Source: Roridomyces roridus | Lineage: Eukaryota; Basidiomycota; Agaricomycetes; Agaricales; Mycenaceae | DNA: 64,000 nucleotides | Assembly (NCBI GenBank): GCA_029378245.1 | Contig: JARKIF010000023.1 | Span: 62,001-126,000 of the forward strand | Direction of reading: 5' to 3' | Part shown: in pieces, positions 12,109 to 23,258 of the stretch | How the letters are laid out: every line of letters starts with the position of its first letter | Position numbering within the stretch: the first letter of the stretch is position 1 | The notes under the pieces: model-generated | Told to the model about the DNA's origin: nothing | What the model saw: only the letters and a program-made list of their open reading frames with translations | Databases searched by the model: none | Position numbers and translations under genes: made by a program

Positions 12109-14117
12109 ATGAATTCGACCTCGAATCACTCGCCCGCTGCCGTGGCTGTAAATTTGCAGTCCCCGGCTCTCACTCTCGCCTTGGTGGGCGCTGCGACGCT
12201 GGCCGCTCTCTACTGGTCCTTCAAGCGGCCTTTAGTTGACAAGAACGGCAACAGCATCCCTATCGGCCCCAAAGGTATTCTGACTCGATTGATCGTGGGG
12301 CACCGTATCTTTATTTATTCCATTCCTAGGTTTCCCAATTTTCGGTACCGTTCACTTCCCTGGTGTCTTCCCACATGTGTATCTGATCCCAAATCAGGAT
12401 CCTTCCCATTCTTGACGCAGTACCCCGAACTGACGCTCGATCGCTGGGCGAAGAAATTCGGAGACTTGTATTCCGTTTGGCTGGGAAATCAGCTTTTCGT
12501 CATAATCTCGAGCCCGGAGATCGTCAAGGAGCTCGTAGTGAGTCTAGTTCCGTGTCTGCTGGTTTTATTTCAACTACGGGCAGGTAACCAATGGCGCTGT
12601 ATTCTCCTCCCGCAAAGAAATGTTCGTAAAAAGCCAGACCGTGTTCGCGGGCCGAGGAATCACAGCAACGCCCTACAATGATAGATGGTACGTACCGTTC
12701 GTTACAATATCGTGAAGCATACACCGACCGGTTTACAGGCGCAAGCACCGCCGAATCGCCACTGGATGGTTGAACCAACGCGCCGTAGACAACTACACGT
12801 CAATTCTCGATAAAGAAGCCACGGTGCTAATCAAATCCATGTACCAAGAAAGCCAGGGCGGTACAGTGCCAATCAACCCGCAGCCGCATGCCGGCCGTGC
12901 GTCACTCAACAATATGCTTTCCATCGTGTTCGGCACGCGCACTGGCAGTATATACCACCCCCTCGTCACCCAGGCGCTAAAGATCGGCCGAGAGTTCATG
13001 TACGCGCAAGTCTTGGTTGAAAATCCAACTGCTCACAATGAAAATAGGAATGTCACCGGCCCCATGTCGAACCTCGTCGACTTCATCCCTCTCCTCCAGA
13101 AAATTCACACTCCGATGCGTTCACGCGGCCAGAAGCTCCACCAGGCGCTCGTCGACACGTACGGCGGTCTGATCCGAGACATTGATCATCGCATGCAAAT
13201 GGGCGAGCACGTCCCCGAGTGTCTCGCCAAGACTATGCTCGAGATGCAAAAGGAGGAGGACTTGGATCATCTTGATATGGCTATCCTGGCGTCTGCGTTC
13301 ATGATTGGTGGTGTTGAGACGGTGGGTGTTTCTTTATGGTCAAGTTGTGCCGAGACTGATCTGAATCCGATACAGACAGCGGCTATCATGCAATGGTTCT
13401 CGGCACTCATCCCGGCCTATCCGGACATCCAGAAACGGGCACACGAGGAGCTCGACAGAGTCGTTGGACGCGATCGTATGCCTACGGTCGAGGACGAGAA
13501 GAATTTGCCGTTCTGCCACGCCATCGTCAAGGAGGCGAGAAAAATTCGAACCATCAAACATTCCCTACTGACTCCTCCCAGGTCGAGCGCTGTCATAATC
13601 CCTTCTGGCTGGGCACCCCACACGTCACAAGCGAAGACTCCACCTACAAAGGCCAGTTCATACCCAAGGACACCGTCGTGGTTTTGAACACCTGGACGAT
13701 GCATCACGACCCTACGCGACACGCAGACCCCGAGAGTTTCAACCCAGAACGCTACATGCACGACAACCTCACCTCAGCGGAAAGCGCCAACCTCGCCGAT
13801 CCGTATACACGCGATCACTGGATGTTCGGTGCCGGGTGCGTGCCGGTCAATTCCCTTCCCTGCGGGTGAACTCATTTGATCCGACATATGATAGGCGCCG
13901 AATTTGCCCCGGCATGATTGTCGCTGAGCGCGAGATCTGGCTTACCGTCTCCCGCATGTTATGGGCTTTCACGATGCAGGCGATCCCCGACGAGCCGATC
14001 GATCTCAAGGAGTATGACGGGCTTTCGGGGCGCTCGCCTGTGCCCTTCCGCATCAACCTCATCCCGCGTGATGCCAAAGTGGTGCAGGTGCTCGCACTGG
14101 ATGAGACCCCCGCTTAG
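12109..14117 (+). CDS. cytochrome P450 monooxygenase
   Basis: Heme-thiolate monooxygenase with an N-terminal membrane anchor (SPALTLALVGAATLAALYW, residues about 20-38) for the ER. The proline hinge IPIGPKG is followed by GFPIFGSFPFL, whose first part comes from a 15-nt exon at 12330-12344. The I-helix reads FMIGGVETTAAIMQWF. The K-helix ExxR is EVER in HAIVKEVERCHNPFW and is made by splicing a GC-AG intron (13535-13581). PERF-like residues are FNPERYM, and the heme-binding loop is FGAGRRICPG, split by an intron. Every catalytic landmark is present, so I judge it functional. Fungal P450s of this type hydroxylate lipophilic compounds or take part in xenobiotic and secondary metabolism; no biosynthetic cluster partner is adjacent, so the substrate is open. 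It stops at 14117. Confidence 0.92.
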
Positions 14118-14450
14118 AGTCTCATGGTTGGGAATTCCGAGTAAATACGTTGAACTTCTAAGTAGTTTCTGCACATCAGATCTGCTGCACTGCTGTTTGA
14201 CTCTCTGCCCAAGTTATTGTATGATCAACTCAAATCAACATTTCCAACGAACCTGAAGGAACCGAGTGGTTTTAAGTTGAGATCCTCATGCCGCATTCGG
14301 CAAAGGCGCGGATCAGGACCAACTGCTCGTATCATCGTAAATTTGACCAGCTTCAGAAACCTCAGGCTCTGTTTCGTCCGCCGGTGCTTCAGTGAGAGCG
14401 GTCCTAATGAGAGACACCTTGCTTGGTTTTCTCCGACTCAATTGTTACTT

Positions 14451-14555
14451 GCCCCAACCCCGGGGAATTGCTCCTCGCAAGGCGTCTGGAACGTCGGCAT
14501 GTCAATGCTCGTGTCCCTTGTTCAATTATTGGGAGGTACTGGAATCGTATAAAAG
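14451..14555 (+). promoter_or_regulatory. promoter of FYWDG gene 1, with TATA box
   Basis: TATAAAAG at 14548-14555 lies 107 bp before the ATG. The upstream 100 bp closely match the region before FYWDG gene 2 (18434-18510): both contain GGGGAATTGCT, AACGTCGGCATGTCAAT and TGGAATCGTATAAAAG in the same order. The conserved blocks are candidate transcription-factor sites or simply a sign of recent duplication. Confidence 0.6.
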
Positions 14556-14654
14556 GCATGAACACCACCTCCAGCTTGACAAAAAACACCTCTGAGAAGT
14601 CTAGGTCAGTTCAGAGGTCGCTGTGCTCACCAAATACTCACATAGTCGTCAGCA

Positions 14655-15059
14655 ATGGCAGTGAACTACCTGAACGGCCTCGCCCCAATCGTCACCGTCA
14701 CCGGACCCGGTAACCTCCACCACCTGACCTACGACTCCGTGCCCAGTCTAAATGGCCCTGGCGCCGTCGGGATGATAAACACCACCCACAATGGGACGAC
14801 CAACTTCCTCCTCGGATTCTCGTATAATTACAGAGGCTACGCGTTTTATTGGGACGGCCAGGCTCCTGCCTTTTGGCGCGTTTCGGGCAACTCGCCCTTC
14901 ATCGAACCCGTGGGTACGAGCTGGGAGAATGCGACGGGTGTGCCGTGGGGGAGCAGTGAGATCGAGCTGGGTATCAATGTTGCGACTCAGGCGGCGTCGG
15001 CTACAAAGGCTGGAGGCGAGATTCCTGTGTTCTTCAGTGCGGACTATTTCCAGCTGTAA
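14655..15059 (+). CDS. FYWDG-family small protein, copy 1 (function unknown)
   Basis: Uninterrupted 134-aa frame. It begins MAVNYLNGLAPIVTVTGPGN and continues with LHHLTYDS, a glycine/asparagine-rich stretch, NFLLGFSYNYRGYAFYWDG, AFWRVSGNS, GTSWENATGVPWGSSEIELG and the C-terminal IPVFFSADYFQL. There is no signal peptide, membrane segment or cysteine. Alternating aromatic and Gly residues suggest a compact beta-rich, possibly sugar- or ligand-binding fold, but I do not recognise the family. Three further copies lie in this window (18610, 58639 and 61657). A 5'-UTR intron probably ends in GTCAG just before the ATG, as in copy 2. FYWDG is only a label taken from the most conserved block. Confidence 0.78.
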   Translation: MAVNYLNGLAPIVTVTGPGNLHHLTYDSVPSLNGPGAVGMINTTHNGTTNFLLGFSYNYRGYAFYWDGQAPAFWRVSGNSPFIEPVGTSWENATGVPWGSSEIELGINVATQAASATKAGGEIPVFFSADYFQL

Positions 15060-15427
15060 ATTGGGGAAGTGAAATGAATTTGCGGGATGTTATGGAGTCA
15101 GCATCATGATCCCGAGTGTGATCCGAGATCCATCATATCACCGTTGTGATCTCCGCCAATCCATATACGACCGCCGCGTCACCTACGCGCATTGCCGCAG
15201 CACTACTTTCTTGTCGCCGAGGCAGCACCGCACTAGTTGCATGATCACTTCCGTCACCGTTGATGTGATACGCTCGGGACCCTGGGCGTCCAGGTCCCTG
15301 TACTCAACTTGCACCACACTCCCTGATTCCAAACAATACATACAGTGACTTTCAGTCGAGGAAATACACATTAAGTACATGTAACTACCCGCTACTCGTT
15401 GATTCCCATGACTCCGATCCACTGCTC
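15060..15427. other. intergenic, nothing recognised
   Basis: Convergent gap between FYWDG gene 1 and the split GCM-like gene. No gene, repeat or RNA recognised. Confidence 0.45.
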
Positions 15428-17538
15428 TCACTCTTCCATGGTAACCCACCCCCTTCCTCGTCCCGTAATTTTGGCTTCATCCACGGGAGGTGCGGGAGGT
15501 ACGACCGGTGCATACACGACAACTCCCTGGTTGCGAGGCCTCAGCTCCCTGTTTGATTGTGCCGGTCTCTTCGCAGGCGGAGCATCTTCATCGGTGCCCT
15601 CATCCTCGGCTCGGCGTCGCGTGCGGTTGCGTGAAGTGCGCTTCGACGTCTCGTCTGAGGAAATCTCCACGGCTATACGGGGTCGCCGAGTTTCCGGTGG
15701 TGCCACACGTCCGTAGGTCGCAGGCCGGTATGTTCCATCGTTCAGCTCGTGGCTGATGATGAACTCTCCGCACTCTTCCACAAATGCTGCTCTGTCCCAG
15801 AATTTTGCATGAGACAGTAACTTCGGTTTTGTGGCCATATACATAGCTCGAAACGCTTCCCCTCCGTCCATGCTGAGCGACTCAATGTGCCCATTGACGA
15901 GGTCTTCGTAAGCGTCCCCGTTCAGATCCAGCGGCTCTTCAAGGTTGTGTTGAATGGCCAAAATTTGTAACAGAGCTCGCCCGACTGCCAAGACCCTGTG
16001 TCGCCGCTTTGCTGCGTCGGGAACAGCGACAACTCTAAAGTCGTCGAGGTGTTTGACTAACATACCTTCTGCGTCCGGGAGAAGCTAGTGCTGGCCAAAT
16101 ACGCTACGAATACGGGATTTCCCGTATCGTAGTCATATTCATATCGTAGCCTCCATCCAGGCCCATATCATATTCGTAGCGTATTGTAGCGTATTCTCGG
16201 CGTGAATATAATATATTTTGACTATATTCAAAATATATTCGGCGCGCCATCCCGCCTACAACCTGTGCTTGCCTGGGCAGTCAGAGTGCTGATAATTCAA
16301 CCGTGCACATTGCAAATGACATTCCAACGTGCCATCACTTCATACAAGGAGTGAACTCGCTCGGGCTGGCCATCGTTGAGGAGCGGCATCTCGGTGATCA
16401 TTGATGAGACACTACGATCATCAACAGCGTCACCAATTTGGGCCCAGATCAACAGCAAACCCTTATCAGGAGCCCATCAGTCTGCCAAATGATGGAGTGC
16501 CATCTGATTGTACCTGGATCACCGTCGGATCAGCCCAATCTGCAGGCATCATCGTAGCCGAATATATTTGAATACGCTCAGGGGCATATCATATTGTAGC
16601 CATATCGTAGCGTAGCCGTATTCGCCGTAGCCGTATTCTAAGCCCAGCTCCCCCGGCGTATTGTATTCGTATTTTTTTGAATATATTCAAAATATATTTT
16701 TCGTATCGTATTTTTGGCCAGCACTAGGAGAAGCATTTTTGTCTCGATAGTTCTAACATCTCCATTCGACTGAGAAAGAGAGACCGGCGGCTTCGGCACA
16801 AATGCCTTGAGTTTATTCCCAGATTTTGGAAGCGAGTGAGTGTATGAAGAGTGGGTGTGGAGGCCGCCGTGCTCAAAAATTGCGCCCTCATTGTACTGCA
16901 CCAGAGACCATTCCGCAGTGCAGGGACGGTGGCGAAGGGCAAGCCCACAAGCGCATCCTACCTTGATTTCCTTCGACACGTCCAATCCGGGCGCAATTTG
17001 AACAGTGCACTCTCCGCTGTTGCTTTCAATAATGCCTGAACAACCATGAAGTGATAAACACCCCCTGTCAGGCGTCGCGGCGGAAGTGGACCCTCGCCGA
17101 CCACCACGCAGTTTGCGAGAGGCCCAGTACAAGGCGACCTTCGAGGTGGCCGTAAATTGTTCCCGTGTGAAGTGAACACGGAATCTGCCATTCGGGAATT
17201 CATCCCAGGTTTTGAGGACACAATCAGGGATGCTGTCTCTACTCGTGGGGCCGTCTGGGGGTAGAACAGTAGAGACGAGAGCTTTGTGAGGGGTGTTGGA
17301 AGCCGGGGCCGATATTTCCACTTCCAACAATCAACAGGAGGATGAGGATGGAATAGGTCACATACAAGTCTTTCCAGCAAAAACCTCTTCCTCTTCCCGC
17401 ACATATCCAAGGAGTGTTGTCCCTGAGATGGAATCGGTGTGAATAGCGGTGAGAGGGAGACGAATTAAAGGCCCACGTACTATCCTCGGCATAATAAGGC
17501 CGCCTATTAGAGTGTAAATGAACCCGACCGACTGGCAC
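15428..17538 (-). pseudogene. GCM/WRKY-like zinc-finger gene split by a hAT-type MITE
   Basis: Three coding blocks on the minus strand. Block A (17538-17366) has RPYYAEDSTWAFNSSPSHRY and PWICAGRGRGFCWKD. Block B (17328-16735) has IPDCVLKTWDEFPNGRFRVH and a Cys/His pattern (GCACGLALRHRPC then FEHGGLHTHSSY) like GCM or FLYWCH fingers of basidiomycete gene families. Block C (16085-15428) is a helical then Arg/Ser-rich region ending GRGRGWVTMEE. B and C are separated only by an inserted element (16086-16726); without the insert and one target-site copy they read through in one frame. Block A lacks an ATG (GTG stands where MPVGRV would begin), and no GT-AG splice joins A to B in frame. I therefore read it as a disabled gene. 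The finger assignment is moderate. Confidence 0.6.
16086..16726. mobile_element. hAT-type MITE with GGAGAAGC target duplication
   Basis: A 641-bp AT-rich non-coding insert. The left end is TAGTGCTGGCCAAATACG and the right end is the inverted counterpart ending TTTGGCCAGCACTA. The flanks carry a perfect 8-bp duplication, GGAGAAGC, at 16078-16085 and 16727-16734, the length expected for hAT transposition. The interior is made of repeated CGTATCGTAGC- and AATATATTC-like motifs in both orientations, so it could fold into a long imperfect hairpin. No transposase is encoded, so it would need one supplied in trans. Confidence 0.88.
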
Positions 17539-18433
17539 TTCGATTAGCCGTTAGTTAGCCTCAGCCCGCAAGTCTGCTGCCCAAGATGATCCACAGATTT
17601 GCTTGAGTCTCCTTGAGATACATCAGTGGAAGAAAAATCCACAATCCTGGTGGCAATATCAGCTGGATGTCGGACTTACAGATGCATGTAGAATGGCCGA
17701 AATGAAGAAGAAGCGGATGTCGAGACAAGAGCGTACGAGGTCACGGTGGATAAAGCAAGGTGTGTTTTGTCAGTGCTGTCAACGGACCAACGGATTACGG
17801 TCCGTGGTCATGGGTAGGAGCATCGTCGGTGTCGTTGGTATCCTATTCAATGACAGTATTGACTGATAGAGACAAATTTCGGAAATCTGAAGTTATGAAT
17901 GAGGGAGGTACGCCGCGATGCTACCGCAGAAGTGCCGTGACAACGCCGCGTCCCGTATGACCATCGCCGCAGACCTTGGGAGAGGTGCCGCGTCATGTCT
18001 GCGAAGGGCCGAATCCAAATTATCTACTGCCGAGAACGGGCCGCGGCGCGCTGCGGGATCGCCGAGTTAACCTTGTCTGACGCGGCGAAGTTATGATCAA
18101 CTTCGCCGCGTCGCCGCATCTTTGACAGTCGAACACTAGCGCCGAACTCGGGATCCATACACTCAAGGGAGCTCATTCCTTGACCATCGTCGTGGACCAC
18201 ATTTAATGTCTCCGCCTCACATGTGTGCCTGAGAACAATGGACAAGGAACAGTCGATTGGCAGCATATTCAGTTGACTGCCGCACTCTGCGCCGCGTCAA
18301 TGCCAAATTAACGCCGCTTCCCCGCCGATTCACCCCAGACGCGGCGAAATATCCTGGCCCAGAAGTAGCGGTTCAAACAAGAGAGACTTCGACCGCCGGC
18401 AGGTCATTATTTTTCAATTGAGAATTCTCAACT
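17539..18433. repeat. gene-free stretch with clustered GCCGCGTC motifs
   Basis: No gene recognised. Between about 17907 and 18350 the motif CGCCGCG or its complement occurs about nine times, often followed by TC. At 18079-18112 two copies form a perfect 14-bp inverted repeat (GACGCGGCGAAGTT) around a 6-bp loop. I could not find terminal repeats or a target duplication that would define a transposon here. Confidence 0.5.
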
Positions 18434-18510
18434 CCGGGGAATTGCTACCTGCGAGGCGTCTCGAACGTCGGCATGTCAATCTCATGAATGCCATTGGAAT
18501 CGTATAAAAG
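18434..18510 (+). promoter_or_regulatory. promoter of FYWDG gene 2, with TATA box
   Basis: TATAAAAG at 18503-18510 is 107 bp from the ATG, exactly the spacing in gene 1. The blocks GGGGAATTGCT, AACGTCGGCATGTCAAT and TGGAATCGTATAAAAG are shared with gene 1. Downstream, a short leader intron probably runs from GTCGGTCC to TTCCTCAG just before the ATG. Confidence 0.6.
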
Positions 18511-18609
18511 GGAGGAAAATTGCACCTCCAACTTCACCAGACTCACTGGAAATTTGAGCAGGTCGGTCCCCCAGTAAATGAAACTTGCGTGCTCACACAT
18601 TCCTCAGCA

Positions 18610-19050
18610 ATGGCAATGAACTACGTGAACGGCCTCGCGCCCATCGTCACCGTCACCGGACCTGGTAACCTCCACCACCTAACCTACGAGTCCGCCGTAG
18701 GGGGCAACGGCGCCGTCGGCAGGATCCCCACCGCCAACGAAGGGACGACCAACTTCCTCCTCGGATTCTCGTACAATTACAGAGGATTCGCGTTTTATTG
18801 GGACGGCCAGGGTCCCGCTTTCTGGCGCATCTCGGGCAACTCCAGCACCATCGAGCCCGTCGGGACGAGCTGGGAGAATGCGACGGGTATACCAGTGGGC
18901 AGTGGGTTTCAGTTGGGTATCAATGTTGCGAGTCAGGCGGCGGCGGCTGGGAATGGTGAGGGAGGCGACGTTCCGGTGTTCTTCAGTGCCGATTATTTTC
19001 AGCTGCAAATTGCTACCGGTGAAATGAATCCGGGGACGCGTGCTTTGTAA
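18610..19050 (+). CDS. FYWDG-family small protein, copy 2
   Basis: 146-aa frame starting MAMNYVNGLAPIVTVTGPGN, very close to copy 1 through NFLLGFSYNYRGFAFYWDG, GTSWENATGIPVGSGFQLG and VPVFFSADYFQL. It then extends 13 residues further than copy 1 (ending GEMNPGTRAL). The upstream frame stays open to 18520, but the ATG at 18610 matches copies 1 and 4 and follows a probable leader-intron acceptor. No signal peptide is visible. The gene lies 3.6 kb from copy 1 in the same orientation with shared promoter blocks, so local duplication is the simplest origin. Confidence 0.77.
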   Translation: MAMNYVNGLAPIVTVTGPGNLHHLTYESAVGGNGAVGRIPTANEGTTNFLLGFSYNYRGFAFYWDGQGPAFWRISGNSSTIEPVGTSWENATGIPVGSGFQLGINVASQAAAAGNGEGGDVPVFFSADYFQLQIATGEMNPGTRAL

Positions 19051-19336
19051 ATCGAAGGTTGTGTTGGGGTCGTCCCGGCATCACATGCCGTGTGTGATCC
19101 GACAACATCGGCCGATCGGAGCACAGCCATCAATCGCGGCTTTCTTCTGACCACCATCTCTCGCGCCAAACTCCCCAACGACACCCACGTTCGATCCTGG
19201 CAGTTCTTTATCATGCTCTTTTGCTTTTACCCATGCTGTCCACCTCGGGCTTCTTCCAAGTTCGAGTTCTCCATCGATCTTCATGCTACAGGGTACTAGC
19301 TACCTACGAATTCGCCGATACGCATCCCAAAATCCC

Positions 19337-20593
19337 TCACAAACACTGCGAGTACCATTCACTGCTATAGGTGCAAGTGAAAGGACTCTGGCAGCAGGTA
19401 GAACCCGTGAATCCTATTATCCTCTGTCAGTCACTGATATGAGGAGAGGGAAACAATAGTGTACCTTGGCCACCGCATTGACTCCATTGCGTCGCACAAG
19501 TTGCGCCACCACCCACCGCAGTCGTCGTGCTCGTAACCGTGGTCGTAGTCTTGCTGGTGGTTGTGGTCTTGCTGGTCGTGGTCGATGCCGCCGTCGTAGT
19601 CGTCCCACCCGAGGCACCCACGAGCGTCAGCAAGCTCGGCTGATACGGCAACGAGTTATACGCGTCCCCATCCGAACTCGAACTCCGTCCCTGATAAAGG
19701 AGCTGTAGATTACACGGGTCCACGGGTTGGGTCTGGTCCGCACTGCTCCGAATTAGATCCCCGCTGCTGATATCCTCGCTCCACAGCGTCCCGCTATTTG
19801 CCCTCCCCGCAAATGGGCTGCTCTCAGTCGACGCATGTGCCTGCGCCGTCCAAGTCCCGCCCAGACTAGTCGCGGTGAAAGACCGGAAATACCGGGCTCC
19901 GCTCGAGCCGATGCATTCCACGATCATGAGGTACAGAGGACTGGACTGGCCCTGGACGGTGTAGACCTCCACCGCCTCGAAGAGGTTGTACATCGAGTCG
20001 GTGAGGATGATTTCCGCGGTAGAGCCGAACGAGCTGGGGAAGTTGCCGATCGGCATGCTCGTACGGTAGATGTTGCCGTTGTCGCCGGCGAAAAAGAGGT
20101 ACATGGTCGTGTTGTCGCCGATGACGGTCTGGTCGATGGGACTCGAGCCGTTGGGGAGGGAGCCGGAATACAGCGGGACCTCGGTCGACCATCCGTTGGC
20201 ATTCGTCGGATCGCTTGATGTGCGGTAGCAAAACGGCGTCGAGCACCATTGGCTGTTCAAAACCCAGATATTCTTGGGCGCAAAGTATATCAAGGTGGGT
20301 GCGACGCCCGGTGTGGACATGACTGTCTGTTTTGCTGATGCCATGCTACTCCAGTCCGAGAAGAGTCCGAAATTGGTCGAACCGTAATTCCCCGACGTGT
20401 CGACGGTGGATCCGTAGACGAGGTGTTGTCCGTTGAATGGTACGTGCGAAAAATCCTTTAGAGAGACCAAGCCGCTGGCGGGCGTAGCCAGTGGGCCTGA
20501 AGATGTCCAGTTGTAGGTCGATGGAAGGGCGCAGGACTGAGCATGGGCGGCTGCGGCCAATGCCAGGAGTGCGAGGGAGTATCCAGGTCTCAT
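19337..20593 (-). CDS. GH62 alpha-L-arabinofuranosidase with C-terminal CBM1
   Basis: Two exons, 20593-19465 and 19413-19337 (51-nt intron), 401 aa. Residues 1-18 ([18 protein letters not shown]) are a signal peptide. The GH62 catalytic domain begins at [19 protein letters not shown] and includes [58 protein letters not shown] and [11 protein letters not shown], all typical of the five-bladed propeller. A Thr/Ser/Lys linker ([20 protein letters not shown]) leads to a family 1 cellulose-binding module whose first half, [12 protein letters not shown], is in exon 1. The second half, [20 protein letters not shown] followed by SQCL, is in exon 2. GH62 enzymes remove arabinose side chains from arabinoxylan; the CBM1 anchors them to cellulose. 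It is secreted and complete. Confidence 0.95.
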
Positions 20594-22600
20594 ATCTGTT
20601 TGCAGGACACTGTACTCCCGAGCGACTTTTATCGCTTCGCCCGGATATACTGGAGTATTCCCGACAACTCACGAGACTCGCTCTAAAATATCGACATGTT
20701 CGTTCGGCAAAGCCTCGGCGAGATTTCCCGATTGGCTTGGAATAAATATGGCATTCAAAGGCATGCATCTGACGACGGATTAAATCAGCGTATACCCGTC
20801 AGCTGGCTCATGTGCACGCTGGTACTTGCTGCCAGCACTCGCTCAAACACCTTTGCCTCGGTTCGACTCCGGGCTTGTGGGCGTGATTCAGATTGTGGTG
20901 CGATTTTTTTCTTTACTCTTACAATTGGGCTGACACATTGATTACTCCTTTTTTCTCTCCCGCTTCATCCTCCAGTAGTCACTAGTAGCTACCTTACTCG
21001 TCGTCCCAACTCCCCTGCGTCTCCCATACCCGCAATCATTTTGCCACGGCGCGCATCCCGTTGGAAGGAGGTGCGAGTGCTGCGTCCTTTGGGCTTGCGC
21101 TAATACTTGCGGGTAACTCGGAATCCCGTTTCCAGTGGCCACCTCTAGTACGTGGCCATTTGTATCCTCAATATACCGGCACTGATAGTCTCATAACTTA
21201 CTCCAACGAGACCCTCGGCTCGACTCCTGGGAGAGCTTAGAAAATTGCGAGGATGGTGCTCCCTCTTTTGACTCTCATCCCCCCAGCATGCTCGAATTTC
21301 ATTCTTCCAGTGGGTATCCTGTTAAACCCATGCATCAGGATTTTACCGTTGGCCTGTGGTACCATACAGGTTGAAATCGATTCTGCCTCCCGTTCGAATC
21401 GGGGCGGAAGAAATTATTCTTCTTCATTTTCCGCTGCACCGGCCCTTTTTGGGCTGGTCCCACCACCTCTGCGTCTCACATACTTACCTGGTGATGTTTA
21501 GCTGTAGATGTGAAACGGAATATTTCCTCGTTGGCCGGATCTCGTTCTTTCCGCTATCTGCATCAGGATTCAACGGCGCTGCCATCCCACGCAGGTTGAA
21601 CGTTGAACTGCGACTCTGCCTCCCGTTCGACTGGAGTCAGACATAATGACGTCTTGAATCCCTTTTTCTGCTTCATCTTCCGTGAAGTTGGCTTGTCCTC
21701 TTCGTCCCGATGCCAACTGTTCGCCGCCTTGGAACAGTGTCTGCTCAACTGTGAATGAATTGGCCAAGGAGGGATAAATGCTGAATACCAAAGGGTGAGT
21801 GACGAGGCAACCGTAAACAGCCGGGCATTCTGACTTGATTCTGAGGGACACACATGTTTTGGTTTTCTCTTTATGCCATCTGCACCACCTAGTTTTGTTA
21901 TTGGACGCCTCCAGTAATCAAGTCTTTGACGCTGGCCCGCCCTTGCGCATAAGTAATATTGAAATTCGCCACCCCTGTCCCCTCCCGTTCGCTTCGGGGC
22001 TGAAACATATCAGTTCCCCCGCGATTCCTTTTCGCTGCATCTTCCTCTGCAGCAGCACCTGTGACCTGCCAGTATCTTCCTGGCTCCAGTAGCGACTTCC
22101 CTAGGCCTGGGTCACTAGACTCTAGTAATATGCACATATACGTGGCCATTTTGCAGCCTCGATATACGCAGGCAATGATAGTGCGGGCATCTTGGGGTCC
22201 CGTGGGTATCGTGTAACTGTTCAACCTATATAGATCAGGATTTGGGCCGCAAAAAAAAATCGTCCTTGCCGCTCCAGCATGCATTTTCTTTTCAACCCAT
22301 ATCTATCAGAATCTCACCGCAGTGTCATGTTGCGCCCGGCTGAAATTCCACCGTTCGACTCGGGACTGACACATTAAACTCCACTTGCTGGTTTTTTTCT
22401 CCGTCTTCCTCTACAGAATCTGCGCTCCTAAACATGCCTCCACGCGCTGAGCGGACGTGAGTGCATTCACATTCAATGCCTCATTCATTCTCTTTGATTC
22501 ACGCGCGCTGGAACACATCAGGAACACATCATCTGGCCTCCGTTCGACTCCGGCGCAGATCCTAGTCGGCAGATTCTTGTCCTTTTTTCCCCTCGCCGAC
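20594..22600. repeat. degenerate tRNA-like/SINE-like repeat field
   Basis: No coding region recognised. Several blocks carry a B-box-like arm (about 20870, 21393, 21628, 21988, 22353 and 22535), each with a TTCGACT, TTCGAAT or similar core. Two larger blocks are diverged copies of each other: compare CGTGGCCATTTGTATCCTCA at 21151 with CGTGGCCATTTTGCAGCCTC at 22141. I read this as a graveyard of pol III-type short elements. Confidence 0.5.
21373..21857 (+). repeat. dispersed repeat, left copy of a 42-kb-spaced inverted pair
   Basis: About 485 bp that recur in inverted orientation at 63517-64000. Shared landmarks include CAGCATTTATCCCTCCTTGG (as its complement here), GCTGTAGATGTGAAACGG and the T-arm-like CCCGTTCGAATCGGGG. 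The copies are highly similar with scattered substitutions. Confidence 0.8.
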
Positions 22601-23258
22601 TATTACTCCTCAATCTGACCGCCCACACACCCATTCACGCAACACACCCTTCTTCTTTCTTCGATACTCAATCAACATTCAGCAACGCTACATAACGGAC
22701 CAAAAAAGCTACATCAACAGGCTCTCTCCTCATCTACCACCTATTTAACTACTGTACAACAAAAAACACGGCCAGCGAAACACCCACAGCAACACCAACT
22801 ACGACGACGAGATCAAGGCAAGGATAAGGAAGTAAGGAGCGTGAGGCCGACGGACGGCAGGGTAGGCAGGTAACGGTAATCAATCAACGCAATCAACGCA
22901 AGACAAGGTAGGGAGAGGTAAAGTAAGATAAGGGTAGTGGTTTGGGAAAGGAAAGGAATAACGTCCAACGGAATCAAGAAAGAAAGAAAGACAGAAAATT
23001 TCAAAAAAAGGGGGCCCGACGGACGATAGATACGTAGATATGAATATCTAGATATGACTGGTAGAGTAAGGAGCGTGGGGTGTCGTGTCCGGTGACCGGC
23101 TCTGTATATCTTCGATTCGATGTGGATTCGGAAAAGACCGGGGGCAGCGAGCAGAGTGGGAGGGGAACGAGAGACGACGACGGGGGCAAGAAGGAGGAGA
23201 GCAGAGACCAGGACGATGGGGAGGGTATACAGGGAGCACACGGAGGGAGCTGGAGCGC
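22601..23258. other. non-coding, 3' side of the bHLH gene
   Basis: Purine-rich on the plus strand in its second half. Probably intergenic DNA plus the 3' untranslated region of the bHLH gene that ends at 23259. The open frames here are low-complexity. Confidence 0.4.
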
